A DNA stretch of 64,000 nt. It comes from Microbulbifer variabilis (GTDB lineage Bacteria > Pseudomonadota > Gammaproteobacteria > Pseudomonadales > Cellvibrionaceae). Below, piece after piece: positions 28,409 through 38,482 of this stretch. Within the stretch, counting starts at the first letter, position 1. Each line of letters starts with the position of its first letter. The translations under genes were made by a program, and so were the position numbers. The DNA is taken from the NCBI RefSeq assembly GCF_023716485.1, contig NZ_CP092418.1, positions 3,938,501 to 4,002,500 on the forward strand. The letters are read 5' to 3'. The notes beneath the pieces are model-generated. The model was not told where the DNA came from. It made no database searches and worked only from the letters and a program-made list of their open reading frames with translations.

Positions 28409-29593
28409 TTAAGTGGATAAAGCAAAGGCAGGCAGAATACGTTTCTCTATTAAATCCAGGGTTTTATCATCATCACCACGGCCTGTGATCGCAATTACCA
28501 AATCCAAATCTTCAATAGAGATCACATACTGGCCACCACCGCCCCAGCCAAACTTCGCCAAGTATTTCTTGTTGCCAACCTTCAGAGGGGTTCGCCAGAA
28601 GAAATAACCATAGGAGAAATTGGTGTAGTCAAACTCATCATCTGTAGGAACAGCCACTTTACCAGTAGCCTTGGCAATATACGCCTCCGGTATTAACTGG
28701 TGGCCATTCCATTTTCCCTTATTAAGAACCAAAGTACCCCACTTAACCATACTGCGCGATGTCATCATGGCTCTTGATCCTGCCTGGGGCACCCCACTAA
28801 CAGCTTCCTTCCAGTGATAGCTATCGATCCCCATCTTATCTAGCAGCTCTTTTTTAATAAAGTCGCTCGCGGAACCGGGAACCACGGCATCCAGAACCAA
28901 CATTGCAATCATTGGGTCTGAGCCTTGGTATAAATAGGTTTGCGATTCTGAGGTTATCGGTTTGCTATGGCTCAAATAGATTTGAGCCAGCTTTTTCCCT
29001 GTTAACTGCTCTTTGTTTTCCAGTAAGGCGCTCAGTTTTTCCTCTTTAATACGAATTCCTGACTGCATGCTCATGGTATGATTCAATGTAACAAGCTCTG
29101 CGCCTTTAACAAGCTGCTTCCGATCCAACCCTTTTAGAAAGGAAATGACAGGCTTGTCCAGGTCTGCCATGGTCAAATAACCTAACTGTATCGCCCGACC
29201 AATTGCCAGGGCTGTATAGGCCTTGGTGGCAGATGCTTGCGGGTGAGGCAAGTTTACACGTCCAAGGGAATAGTAGGATTCAAAAACCAGTTTGTTATTT
29301 TGGGCGATAAGCAGGCTATCGTAGGGGGTGTGTTGGTTATCCGCTATTTCCTGGGCCAGCTGTTGCAAGCTCTCTTTGATTTTATCTATCTCACCGACTG
29401 GAATACCATCTTCTCTATCCGTTGGAGCTGTATCAATAAATGCTTTTTTTAGCTTTGGCGTGGATCTCTCTAGGCTTGGGAGGTCACTACGATAGTCGGC
29501 CATATTTATTTCTGGTGCCTGTAAGTCTCCCGCGCCTGCAGTGGCGCTTATGCCGTACAATAGGCCGATTGTGATTAGCTTCTTAAAAATCAT
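28409..29593 (-). CDS. Exported serine hydrolase, beta-lactamase (class C/EstB-like) fold
   Basis: 394 residues with a signal peptide (ITIGLLYGISATAGA). Penicillin-recognising motifs: SATK (S121, K124) as SxxK, YQGS (Y222) in the place of YxN, and GWGGGGQYV in the place of KTG. Substitution of YxN and KTG is usual for esterase/peptidase members of this fold, so a true antibiotic-degrading role is unlikely; carboxylesterase or D-amino-peptidase-like activity in the periplasm is more plausible. GAGG lies seven bases before the ATG. Next to and codirectional with an alpha/beta hydrolase (57 bp apart), which suggests an operon. Confidence 0.88.
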   Translation of the reverse strand: MIFKKLITIGLLYGISATAGAGDLQAPEINMADYRSDLPSLERSTPKLKKAFIDTAPTDREDGIPVGEIDKIKESLQQLAQEIADNQHTPYDSLLIAQNNKLVFESYYSLGRVNLPHPQASATKAYTALAIGRAIQLGYLTMADLDKPVISFLKGLDRKQLVKGAELVTLNHTMSMQSGIRIKEEKLSALLENKEQLTGKKLAQIYLSHSKPITSESQTYLYQGSDPMIAMLVLDAVVPGSASDFIKKELLDKMGIDSYHWKEAVSGVPQAGSRAMMTSRSMVKWGTLVLNKGKWNGHQLIPEAYIAKATGKVAVPTDDEFDYTNFSYGYFFWRTPLKVGNKKYLAKFGWGGGGQYVISIEDLDLVIAITGRGDDDKTLDLIEKRILPAFALST

Positions 29594-29650
29594 CTTATAT
29601 CCTCAATTTAACGTTGAAGTTTTTATTAATATGACTCGATATGCTCTCGA

Positions 29651-30496
29651 TTAATTTTTCAGCTTCTCGGCAAGCCAATAGATACTGCGTACCGAAGTCT
29701 TCGGGAACGCTGTAGTGTGATTAGCGGATTCAATAACCACCGGCTCCAGAGTTAAATTAGCCAATTTTTGGTTCTTTAATTCACCAACAAACTTTTCTAC
29801 CGAAGCGCCCAATTCCTTCTCTAATGCACCGTAAGCAATAAATACATTGGTTTGTTTGGGTAGTTCCATCAATGGTTTGTTAGGCTCTGATTCAAGACGA
29901 GAATCCATATAAGTGCCTATCAATCTTGATGGGCTACCGATAATATAGTTTTGAAAAGTATCCGGTTGGCTTATTAAGGCGTAAACCCCAAAGAGCCCCC
30001 CGAATGAGTAACCGAAATAAGTGCGGTTATCTGGATTCGCGCGGTAATTGCTTTCGATATACTGTATAACGTCATTTCTTATAAAGGCGAGATACTGATG
30101 GGCCTCTCCTTTATATGATTTTTTATCCTTTTTATTAGAGAGAACTGCCGGTTTAAAGTCTCGATATCGACTTGACCATTCTTTTTCAGCACCGGCCATA
30201 TCCTTCTGCCAACTAATACCCACCAAAATGGCATCTTCCAGTGCGTATTCAGTGGTGGCAGATAACATTTCAACCCCCCATAAAGCATCTGTATAGTAAA
30301 TAACCGGATGCTTCTTAGTATCACTCTCCTCGTATTTCTCAGGCAGCTTAATAAACAGCTCGTATTCTCTATTATTGCTGGAGTCCTGAATGGGTATTAC
30401 TTGGATTGTGGATAACTCCAGGGCCTTATGCTCATCTGCTTTAAGGGCTGTAATAGGTAGCAACAAGAAGAGGGCGACTAGTAAGCGCTTTTTCAT
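29651..30496 (-). CDS. Exported alpha/beta hydrolase, esterase D / enterochelin esterase-like
   Basis: 281 residues from ATG 30496 (a TTG start 51 bases upstream gives a poor N-terminus). Signal peptide KRLLVALFLLLPITALKA. The hydrolase core has HPVIYYTDALWG, then the nucleophile elbow GYSFGG and a late HTTAFP with the catalytic His. This is the serine esterase family that includes Fes/IroE and S-formylglutathione hydrolase-like proteins; here it is exported. The substrate is unknown: no siderophore genes are nearby. It is divergent from the CadC-like regulator at 30717 and likely cotranscribed with the downstream serine hydrolase. Confidence 0.88.
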   Translation of the reverse strand: MKKRLLVALFLLLPITALKADEHKALELSTIQVIPIQDSSNNREYELFIKLPEKYEESDTKKHPVIYYTDALWGVEMLSATTEYALEDAILVGISWQKDMAGAEKEWSSRYRDFKPAVLSNKKDKKSYKGEAHQYLAFIRNDVIQYIESNYRANPDNRTYFGYSFGGLFGVYALISQPDTFQNYIIGSPSRLIGTYMDSRLESEPNKPLMELPKQTNVFIAYGALEKELGASVEKFVGELKNQKLANLTLEPVVIESANHTTAFPKTSVRSIYWLAEKLKN

Positions 30497-30716
30497 ATCA
30501 GTATTTATACCGTTACATGTGATCGAAGAAGCACTCAATCTAAACAAGGAGCCAGTGAAACACCTGAAGTGCTCCTGATTTTTCGATGACTTTCTACTGC
30601 TGGTATAAAGTGCTTGTTTATCAATAGGTTACAAGGCGGGCTTTAGATGTAATCAGGGTTTATGCTAGTATCGATAGCAAAAATGTAGCTCAAATTTTGC
30701 TCAGGTAGATACATCA

Positions 30717-32885
30717 ATGGCTTCACAATATTGGGTGGGTGAGTTCTTTATTGATTTATCCAGAAACCAGATCACCCGACATGAGCAATCGCAAACGATC
30801 CCCCCAAAAGCTCTTGCCGTCTTAACCCACTTGGCAAAGCATCAGCGAAAGGTGGTGAGCCAGGATGAGCTACTGTCTAAGGTCTGGCCCGATACAATAG
30901 TCACACCGAATACGCTGCAAAGAAGTATTACGCAACTTAGAAAAGCCTTTGGGGAGGATCGCAAGCAGCAGTCTTATATTAGAACCCATGCCAAACAGGG
31001 TTATAGCCTGGAATGTGATATTGTTTGGCAAGATGGTAGTTCTATTCTACAGGATAAGACAGCACCGGAAGAAGACGCCCTCTCTCCTGCTCCCCCTGAG
31101 CCTGTAATAGATATACAACCAAGTAATCCGGATTATCAAACCCAGCCAATTAAACCAAATAGATTCCCAATATTTGCGCTAATCGGGATGGTATTATTGA
31201 TATTTGTTGGATTTAATTACTCTTCACCCAAGCAAAACGCTCAGCTTATATTTGATCGATTACAGGCAGTAACGGCTACGGATCACAAAGAGTTTGGCCC
31301 CTCATATTCACCTGATGGTGAATATATTATATTTAATCGTTATTTGGATAAGCTCTGTGTGAATAAAATCTGGGCCAGGAATATACATACCCAGCAGGAA
31401 ACGGAATTAACTCCCGAATGGGGTACTAATGGCCGCCATACATTATCTCCGGATGGCAAAAAACTGGTATTTATTTCAGAAGAAGACTGTACCATACCGC
31501 TAACCCAGAATACCTGTTACAACCTGGTAAGCCTGGACTTCCAAAAAGCTATGGTAAGCCCACAACAACCAAATGTATTAATGCGCTGTAAGAACTCGGC
31601 CATTAAAAATCCGGTATGGTTAAATAACAATGACCTCGCTATTTTGCATAATGAGTCTGATCATTGGCGGCTAATCAAATATTCAGTGAGAGATAACACG
31701 AGTCAGGTACTTTATGACTTGGAAGAGGGAAACCTAGCTCACTTTGATTATTCAATCGATGACGATTTAATAGCCGTCACCAGCTATCATCAAGATGGCC
31801 AGCTTTATATCGATATGCTGGATTCTAAGGGGGCGCTTTTAACCAGCCATCCGATTGACTATCCAGATGAGATATCTGAACACAGAGCCATTTCCCCTAA
31901 CTTTTCACCGAGAGAGGATGAGCTAATCTTTAGTACAGGGCGAAGACTCTTCTCTCTCACCTATGATGGCAAGGTCAGTAGAATTCAGTTACCTCTGGAC
32001 CAGTCTGCCAGCTCTCCAGACTTTCATCCAGGTGGACATAGAGCACTGGTTATTAAAGGGCAATACGATAGTGATATTGCCTCAATACCGCTAAACCTGC
32101 CTGGGGCTAGCACCACACCTTCAGAAGAAGATGTCAGCACAATTTACCCAAGCGCCACACGGTCGATTTCCGGGGAGGATGACGGTATTTTCCAACCCAA
32201 TGGCAACTTGATTGCGTTTACCTCCAGGCGCTCTGGTGAAGACCAGGTGTGGGTGACTGATGGTAGTGATTTACGGCAGGTATCTCAGTTTCCAATCGAT
32301 ACCAATATCGACGGTATCCATTGGTCTGCCGATGGAGAAAGTATTCTGGTAAATGCCAATAATGAGCTCAATAAAATTTTCTTGGATGGCCGTGTAGAGG
32401 GCTTGCCCCTGAATGCGCCTGTTGATCAGCTCTTCCAGTGGGACAGTATCGATAATTCAGCGTTATTATCCTTGACGATTAAAGGGGTTACACAATTTGC
32501 AGAAGTCGATTTAGATAGCCTTGAGCCCAGGTTTATCAATGAAAAACAAGTTAGCTGGGCCCAGAGGACTAAAGATGGTCGGCTGATCTATATGGACCAT
32601 ATGAACCGCTTCTGGCAGCCCGGCCCTGCTGAAGACCAACTAATTGAGAAGCTGGTTAATCAAGGTAGCGAAAAGAGATTTGTTATCAAAGAGAGTGTGA
32701 TTTACTCAATCAATCGAGACGACCAGCTGTGGTCATACAATCTCGACACCGATATCTTTTCCATTTTGAGGGAAATGCATAGGGATATCGATTACTTGAC
32801 CGATGTTAATCAAGAGAACCTGATGATTACCTATGTTGTTGCCGCTAAAAAGGAAGTGGCTGAGCTCTTTTTAAGAAATAAATAA
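30717..32885 (+). CDS. CadC-like membrane transcriptional regulator with periplasmic beta-propeller
   Basis: 722 residues. Residues 1-105 are an OmpR/PhoB-type winged helix (KALAVLTHLAKHQRKVVSQD, then RSITQLRKAFGED and the wing YIRTHAKQGYSL). A proline-rich linker leads to one transmembrane helix (about 150-168, FPIFALIGMVLLIFVGF). The remaining 550 residues are a TolB/PD40-type beta-propeller (repeated SPDGEYIIFN-like, LSPDGKKLVFI-like and SADGESILVN-like strands). So the protein most likely senses something in the periplasm and binds DNA directly, as CadC/ToxR do. The two hydrolases start 220 bp away on the other strand and are the obvious target candidates. Confidence 0.9.
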   Translation: MASQYWVGEFFIDLSRNQITRHEQSQTIPPKALAVLTHLAKHQRKVVSQDELLSKVWPDTIVTPNTLQRSITQLRKAFGEDRKQQSYIRTHAKQGYSLECDIVWQDGSSILQDKTAPEEDALSPAPPEPVIDIQPSNPDYQTQPIKPNRFPIFALIGMVLLIFVGFNYSSPKQNAQLIFDRLQAVTATDHKEFGPSYSPDGEYIIFNRYLDKLCVNKIWARNIHTQQETELTPEWGTNGRHTLSPDGKKLVFISEEDCTIPLTQNTCYNLVSLDFQKAMVSPQQPNVLMRCKNSAIKNPVWLNNNDLAILHNESDHWRLIKYSVRDNTSQVLYDLEEGNLAHFDYSIDDDLIAVTSYHQDGQLYIDMLDSKGALLTSHPIDYPDEISEHRAISPNFSPREDELIFSTGRRLFSLTYDGKVSRIQLPLDQSASSPDFHPGGHRALVIKGQYDSDIASIPLNLPGASTTPSEEDVSTIYPSATRSISGEDDGIFQPNGNLIAFTSRRSGEDQVWVTDGSDLRQVSQFPIDTNIDGIHWSADGESILVNANNELNKIFLDGRVEGLPLNAPVDQLFQWDSIDNSALLSLTIKGVTQFAEVDLDSLEPRFINEKQVSWAQRTKDGRLIYMDHMNRFWQPGPAEDQLIEKLVNQGSEKRFVIKESVIYSINRDDQLWSYNLDTDIFSILREMHRDIDYLTDVNQENLMITYVVAAKKEVAELFLRNK

Positions 32886-33155
32886 GCCAAGCAACTACAA
32901 GTTAAGAAAAATTTAGGCTACCAAATGTTTAATATTGAGAGACATTTAAATTACTCCCAAGCTAACAAAGGATTTATAACCTTTCTTAGATAGCACTAGA
33001 GAATATTATCAAGTGCTGCTTCCATAGGCACACTACCATCCAAGTAGGACTTACAGTTGTGGTTGAGAACCACTTTGTAGTCCCTACGAACGATTTAAAA
33101 ACCACATTTCGGGATAGAGAGATAGGACCCCTTTGAGCAGGGGCCCTGCTGATCT

Positions 33156-35969
33156 TTATTTGGAAGCTAGTGCGCGTTGACCAGAACGTAAATCGATAAC
33201 GATGATTCCTTGCTGACCGCTATCATAGGCAAAAAGTCTACGGCCATCTTCGTCGATGGTCATAGACGTGAGACTGCCCGCCCAAACATGGCAATTTAAA
33301 GTAGAACAATTCCCACCACTAGACAGTATTGATTGTGAAGCGTCGCCCAGATCGATAGCTATCAGATTTTCGCTGTAGGTGCCAGAGAGTCCGTCAGTGC
33401 CCACAAGAAGCCGATTGCCAATTGTATCCAAGACAATACCTGTAGGGGACTGCTTTCTATTGCCACCATGCACCGTCGAGGCGAATGTACTCTTTTCACC
33501 AGTAGTCAAGTCTACCTGCCAGATGCCACCTGTACCTGAATCGCTGACGAACACACGATTATTAGCCAGATCCAGCGCTAAGCCGGAGGGATGGCTAAAG
33601 AAGGGGGTGTGGCCGAGGGAATCATCGCAAATAATTTCCCTATCGCCGCTATCCAGGTCGACGGTTATCAGTCCTGAGTGTTGTAACAAAACTATACGAT
33701 TGTTAGTGATATCCAGCTCCATGGCCGCTACAAGACCGAAAAACGCGGGCCCCTCACCAATTCCGGAACCAGAGATTACCTGGGACTCTCCGCTTTCTAG
33801 ATCAAGTTTGACAAGCCGGTTCCAATTAGGATGATTATCAAATATATAGGCGTAGCGACCTGACTCGTCGGAAACAATTGTGGATGGCTCAACACTCTTC
33901 AAGGGCAATGCATTCGAATCAAAGTCAGTCACAATAGTACGATTGCCGTTCTGCAAGTCTATTTCCACAACTATGCCATCATCATCGGAAACCGCCAGTA
34001 ACCGATCGATCGAACGGTTATAACTTACATAGTCCCATATATAGCTGGGTCCCGTCCCGACATGATTGGAGGAAATTTCTGTGCCATCACCGGTACTTGT
34101 ATCAACAGACATGATCACCGGATCGAAACCAATTCCGGACACCAGCAAACGATCGTTGTCAGCCCCTCGACTAATTGACCAGGGGTAACGAAGCTGTAAC
34201 CCTTCACCTTTTGTCCAGCTAGTTACAACTGATCGATTACCGGTTGCAATATCCACTTGCAGGATATTCTGGGCGTTACCATTGGCAACATAAATTTGAC
34301 CACTATCAACATCGACGATTAAATCCATTGGCTGGTGAATGGGTTGGCCGCTGCCAATACCATTGCCGCTTATTGTTGTTCTATTACCGCTAGCAATATC
34401 TACCTTAAGAATAGAATCGGTCCTTTCATCACCCACGTACAGCTGTCCATTCATCTCATCTAATGCAATACCCTTCGGGTACATCATATCGGGGCCAGTG
34501 CCCGCCGGGGATGATGAATTGGAGCTTGATATAACGGTGTAATTCCCGCTCGACAGATCAAATTTAATAATCTCACCATAAGTCACCGTTGCTCTTGTAG
34601 TGTAAGCCTCACCTCCAGAGCCCGTCAGTGTCAGTGCCTGGAGGTCTGCAGGAATCCATGTGGTCAATTGCTTACGGTTACCAGTGGTGCGTTGCACAGA
34701 ATAGATACTCCCGTCATCATCTAATACGATGAGGTAGTCATCGGCAGGATTACTGCGTACTTCCGGGAAGTTTTTCTCCATGTCAATCGGCTCTAGCATC
34801 GGACCGGAACCGTTCGATGGACCAGAAATCACTCGGCGCGAACTGCCTATCTCAAATATCGTGCCCAAAATGCGATCGGCGAAATACCAACCTCTATAAA
34901 ATTTATCGTAAAACACACCGACCGGAGACTTGATTAACTGCTCGTTCTTAACAGTGAGTGAGTCTTGGACCGTTTCACCAGTGACAAACTGGGCTGAAAG
35001 TGTGTAGGCATCCCGACCTTCATTAATCGGACTATCGAGATACCAGGTTGACGAAGAAGTTGCGTTCACAGTCGGTGACTGATTATTGATGGCGATACTG
35101 GCCAATTGCTCAGAGGCATTATCACCATTTTCAAGATCCAAAACCCTGGCAGTAAGGGCGAGGTTGGAAAGCTTTCCGACCATATTGGCACCGCCCGTCG
35201 GGAAAATAATGCGAGCCGAAGGTATAACCAGATTTGTCACGACAACTTGCAGCGAAAGCTGGTTCGAGACCCCCTCACTATCCGCGGCACTGATGAACAG
35301 CTGATAATTGTTATCCTCGTCACTATCCGCAGGCGACTCAAAATCTGGGGCCGTGTTGAAACGCAGCTCTCCACTAGTTGAATCAATAGAAAACAACGCA
35401 ACATCAGCACCACCGCTCAAAGAATAGGTAACCTCGTCCTTATCTGGGTCCTTAGCCGTAGCGGTGTAAAAAATACCGCTAACACCTTCTTTGACTGTGA
35501 TCTCAGCTGCAGAAGAAAATTCTGGAGCGCCATCATTAACATCAACAACGGTAATTACAATTTCCTGGGTTGATTGGCCGCCGTTACCATCGCTGGCCTC
35601 GACCGTTACCCGGTAGACATTATCTCCATTTGAGTCGGCAGGATTCTCGAAATCCGGTGCAGAGTCAAAGCGCAGCTGGTTTCCATTCTCGATTAAAAAA
35701 CGGGACTGATCTTCACCACCGATAATACTGTAACTGATACTGTCTCCATCAGCGTCACTAGCCGATAGTGTGAGTAGAGCACCGGAACCATCTTCCCGGA
35801 AGGCTATTTCGCTTAAGGATAAGAACACGGGCGTACGATTGGATGGACTATTGGGGCTGTCACTGTTCGAACCACCATCGCTCGAACCGCTTCCACCACC
35901 TCCGCTACAGGCTGACAAAAAAATTAGTGGTAAAATTGTAGTCAATGTTTTTCCGAAAAACTGCTTCAT
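33156..35969 (-). CDS. Large lipoprotein with cadherin-like domains and an NHL/SMP-30-type beta-propeller
   Basis: 937 residues. Lipoprotein signal with LSAC (Cys 21) and a GGGGSGSS linker. Two tandem cadherin-type domains (about 45-145 and 145-250) with calcium-binding ASDADGDSISYS, VVDVNDGAP and AKDPDKDEVTYS motifs and repeated PDFE-PADS. The remaining 600 residues are propeller blades of the form LYVGDERTDSILKVDIASGN and ALDLANNRVFVSDSGTGGIW, each ending in GNRT/GDRE-type turns. Probably on the outer membrane surface; ligand unknown. The gene stands alone with the divergent gene at 36420, 450 bp away. Confidence 0.85.
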   Translation of the reverse strand: MKQFFGKTLTTILPLIFLSACSGGGGSGSSDGGSNSDSPNSPSNRTPVFLSLSEIAFREDGSGALLTLSASDADGDSISYSIIGGEDQSRFLIENGNQLRFDSAPDFENPADSNGDNVYRVTVEASDGNGGQSTQEIVITVVDVNDGAPEFSSAAEITVKEGVSGIFYTATAKDPDKDEVTYSLSGGADVALFSIDSTSGELRFNTAPDFESPADSDEDNNYQLFISAADSEGVSNQLSLQVVVTNLVIPSARIIFPTGGANMVGKLSNLALTARVLDLENGDNASEQLASIAINNQSPTVNATSSSTWYLDSPINEGRDAYTLSAQFVTGETVQDSLTVKNEQLIKSPVGVFYDKFYRGWYFADRILGTIFEIGSSRRVISGPSNGSGPMLEPIDMEKNFPEVRSNPADDYLIVLDDDGSIYSVQRTTGNRKQLTTWIPADLQALTLTGSGGEAYTTRATVTYGEIIKFDLSSGNYTVISSSNSSSPAGTGPDMMYPKGIALDEMNGQLYVGDERTDSILKVDIASGNRTTISGNGIGSGQPIHQPMDLIVDVDSGQIYVANGNAQNILQVDIATGNRSVVTSWTKGEGLQLRYPWSISRGADNDRLLVSGIGFDPVIMSVDTSTGDGTEISSNHVGTGPSYIWDYVSYNRSIDRLLAVSDDDGIVVEIDLQNGNRTIVTDFDSNALPLKSVEPSTIVSDESGRYAYIFDNHPNWNRLVKLDLESGESQVISGSGIGEGPAFFGLVAAMELDITNNRIVLLQHSGLITVDLDSGDREIICDDSLGHTPFFSHPSGLALDLANNRVFVSDSGTGGIWQVDLTTGEKSTFASTVHGGNRKQSPTGIVLDTIGNRLLVGTDGLSGTYSENLIAIDLGDASQSILSSGGNCSTLNCHVWAGSLTSMTIDEDGRRLFAYDSGQQGIIVIDLRSGQRALASK

Positions 35970-36419
35970 ATTCGGCTCCCTATTTAAAGGATCATTATAA
36001 TTCTTATGATGCCTTGAATGCCAAAAGCGATGTAACCTCTAATCCTACTCCTCTTAGATGCTTTCGACGCATCAAGCCATTTAAGATTTATATTGCTGTA
36101 GTAATCTCGCGATCGGTAAGTTTCGTAAGTTGTACACAAGTGTCACTTTATCTATCACAACGAACTCTTTACTGATTTCCGTTAGAAGGTGACGACACAG
36201 GTTTAGTGAATATAGGTTCCGCCACTAATTAAGTTATCCCTTAAGCTGTAGCCAGTTGGCATGTTTGAATACCAGCTTTATCATGCGCACATTCCTATTG
36301 GATATCACCTTTACCCACTATGTACTGCTGAAAGCTCACCTCTGCATGGCAGCCTCTAGGAACTTACCATTTGGCGACAACTATTAGTTTTATAACCCTC
36401 GTACTATTAAGAAGTAACA
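35970..36419. other. Divergent intergenic region
   Basis: 450 bp between the lipoprotein (minus) and the membrane protein (plus). No coding frame or clear operator recognised. Confidence 0.5.
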
Positions 36420-37238
36420 ATGAAGTGCATTCTGAAACTCCTCGTATTCACCATATTAATCTATTCTCAACTGACCTCTGCCGAGCTTTCGGAGAACAGC
36501 TTGATATCACAGGAAGATGCAAACTTCGCCCAAAATTATATTGGCAAATTTATGCAAAAGGATTCCGACTATGTGATAAGTCTTGTCGATCCAGAGCTGG
36601 CTGATGAACTCACACCTGAATTACTTGAAAAAATTCTCACCCACCTTCCAGAGGGGAACCTGCTTTCCACTGAGCTAATTGGTTCAGAAGCACAAGCCAC
36701 CAATGACACTTGGATTGGAAATTTCATCTTCGAGTATCACTTTGAAGGTGGCTGGGCCTTGGCAAATGCGGCAATTAAGCGATCGGAGGGAAAGACTACC
36801 ATTATAGGGCTTAATGTTTATAAAACATTGGCATCACAAAAGGAATTGAACCGTTTTACCTTATCCGACAAATCCCATTTACACTATTTAGTGCTGGCGA
36901 TGACCATTATTTCCCCAATATTTATCCTTATAACGCTAGTAGTCTGTATTAGAACACCACTACAAAAGCGCAAATGGTTATGGATACTATTTATCCTATT
37001 TAGTGTCGGGGCAATCAAGCTTAACTGGACCACTGGGGCTTACCAAGTAAAACTCCTCAGTTTCCAGCTTTTTGGTGGCGGGGCGGTATCCGCAAGTGAG
37101 CATGCTCCATTAATTCTTACCGCAGGATTCCCATTAGGTGCCATAATTTTCTGGTTCAAACGTCGCAGTTTGATTGGCCAAAACAAAAAGACTGAACAAA
37201 ATCAGCTGGAGCTTAAGGAATCAAATAATTCTGTTTGA
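36420..37238 (+). CDS. Exported/membrane protein of unknown function
   Basis: 272 residues. Signal peptide 1-20 (LLVFTILIYSQLTSA), a soluble domain of about 130 residues (with QNYIGKFMQKDSDYVISLVD and WIGNFIFEYHFEGGWALANA, resembling small NTF2-like/DUF3887-type folds), then about three hydrophobic helices (LVLAMTIISPIFILITLVVC, WLWILFILFSVGAIKL and LILTAGFPLGAIIFWF). No catalytic motif recognised; a Lys/Glu-rich tail is cytoplasmic. It may be a small inner-membrane sensor or assembly factor. It is monocistronic. Confidence 0.6.
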   Translation: MKCILKLLVFTILIYSQLTSAELSENSLISQEDANFAQNYIGKFMQKDSDYVISLVDPELADELTPELLEKILTHLPEGNLLSTELIGSEAQATNDTWIGNFIFEYHFEGGWALANAAIKRSEGKTTIIGLNVYKTLASQKELNRFTLSDKSHLHYLVLAMTIISPIFILITLVVCIRTPLQKRKWLWILFILFSVGAIKLNWTTGAYQVKLLSFQLFGGGAVSASEHAPLILTAGFPLGAIIFWFKRRSLIGQNKKTEQNQLELKESNNSV

Positions 37239-37440
37239 GAGTGGCTATATAGAAAAGCGAGTAACGATTTATAACCAGTCCCACGCAAAATTGTAGAGAA
37301 CTTTCTAGAGCCAACTGAGAGCTCAAGGCTTTTATCTACTACTACAGTGAGCAGCTCTTCATTCCGGAGAGCTGCTCCCTAAATCGAGAAATCGACACCT
37401 TATCCTGGAGTCGATAATTCCAGAATATTGCCACTTATTG

Positions 37441-38340
37441 TTAAACCTCACTTTTAAACAATCTCATAAGCTGATCAACTACCCACATATGGAGCTGGCT
37501 GTGATTAGATCGGCTATGCCATGCTGCAATGACTTCAAATTTTGGGGTTTGTGTATCCAAGTTGAGAGGAATCACTTTCTTATTGGGCAGCAATCTTGAA
37601 GGGTAAAAAGCAATTGTGTCAGTGGCAGCAATAATATCTGGTGCGGCTGAAAAGCAAGGTACTGACATTACGATATTGCGCTTTAGTCCTTGCATAGCAA
37701 ACCATTCATCGTGAGACCCTCTCAAGTTCGGGCGAGAAGGCGAAATAATCAATTGTGGAAGCTCGGCTACGTCAGCCAAAGTCAATGACCTGCCCTTTAG
37801 AGGAGATTTTTTTCCTGCAATACAGACATGTTGCTCTTCAAATAACAGTTTGTAAGGCAAATCATCCGGGATGAAATCAGGGAAAGTGAGCGCTAGATCG
37901 ATCTCGCCGGCAACCATTAATTGATTTAGGTTATCTGTTTCAAAGTCCCTGACGATAACTTTAAGTTCCGGGGCACATTTACGGACAACCTCTAGTAGTT
38001 GGGGTAGTACCGATTGAATCGCGTAGTCTGTGGCGCTAATGCTAAAAACCCCCTTATAGGTTGCCGGGTCAAAAGCAATTGGGGTCAGCAGTGACTCTAC
38101 ATCCTTTAAAATGCTGCTGATCCTACCACCCAGCTGTTCGGCAATAGGAGTGGGCACCATGCCGTTACCTTGCCTAATGAACAGACGGTCATCAAATACT
38201 TCCCTCAACTTACGCAGCTGCTCACTGATTGCTTGCTGAGTTAACCCTACCTTTTCCGCTACCCGCGATAGGTTTCTCTCTTGCAGTAGGGCTTCCAATA
38301 TACGTAGCTGTTTCAGGTCTAACCGACTTATACCATTCAT
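37441..38340 (-). CDS. LysR-type transcriptional regulator next to ALDH/OYE
   Basis: 299 residues from ATG 38340 (a TTG 12 bases upstream is less likely). N-terminal HTH: QLRILEALLQERNLSRVAEK with QAISEQLRKLREVFDDRLFI, then the usual two-lobed effector domain (SISATDYAIQSVLPQLLEVV). It is divergent from the aldehyde dehydrogenase at 38483; LysR regulators typically control the divergent neighbour and themselves. An imperfect inverted repeat at 38352-38388 could be its binding site. The effector is unknown. Confidence 0.92.
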   Translation of the reverse strand: MNGISRLDLKQLRILEALLQERNLSRVAEKVGLTQQAISEQLRKLREVFDDRLFIRQGNGMVPTPIAEQLGGRISSILKDVESLLTPIAFDPATYKGVFSISATDYAIQSVLPQLLEVVRKCAPELKVIVRDFETDNLNQLMVAGEIDLALTFPDFIPDDLPYKLLFEEQHVCIAGKKSPLKGRSLTLADVAELPQLIISPSRPNLRGSHDEWFAMQGLKRNIVMSVPCFSAAPDIIAATDTIAFYPSRLLPNKKVIPLNLDTQTPKFEVIAAWHSRSNHSQLHMWVVDQLMRLFKSEV

Positions 38341-38351
38341 ATTTGTAACCA

Positions 38352-38388
38352 AGACAAAGAGTAGTTGTTTCTAATTGTATCTTTGCCT
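38352..38388. promoter_or_regulatory. Candidate LysR operator between regulator and ALDH
   Basis: AGACAAAGA (38352-38360) and TCTTTGCCT (38380-38388) are inverted with one mismatch, 19 bases apart, next to the LysR start. A candidate only; the spacing is longer than a usual T-N11-A box. Confidence 0.35.
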
Positions 38389-38482
38389 ATCTATTATTCC
38401 CACCATCGTAAGGCACAGCCACATCTGGCTGGGGCTATTTACTAGCCCAAGTAGTTACTCTTCTAATTATCTGGAGATAGAT

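Noticed and set aside
28205..28420. 71-codon open frame overlapping the csrA end
   Set aside because: Overlaps csrA by 14 bp, no ribosome site, contains the convergent hairpin, no family pattern.
28409..29593. Antibiotic-resistance beta-lactamase
   Set aside because: YxN and KTG motifs are replaced (YQGS, GWGGGG), as in esterase-type members of the fold.
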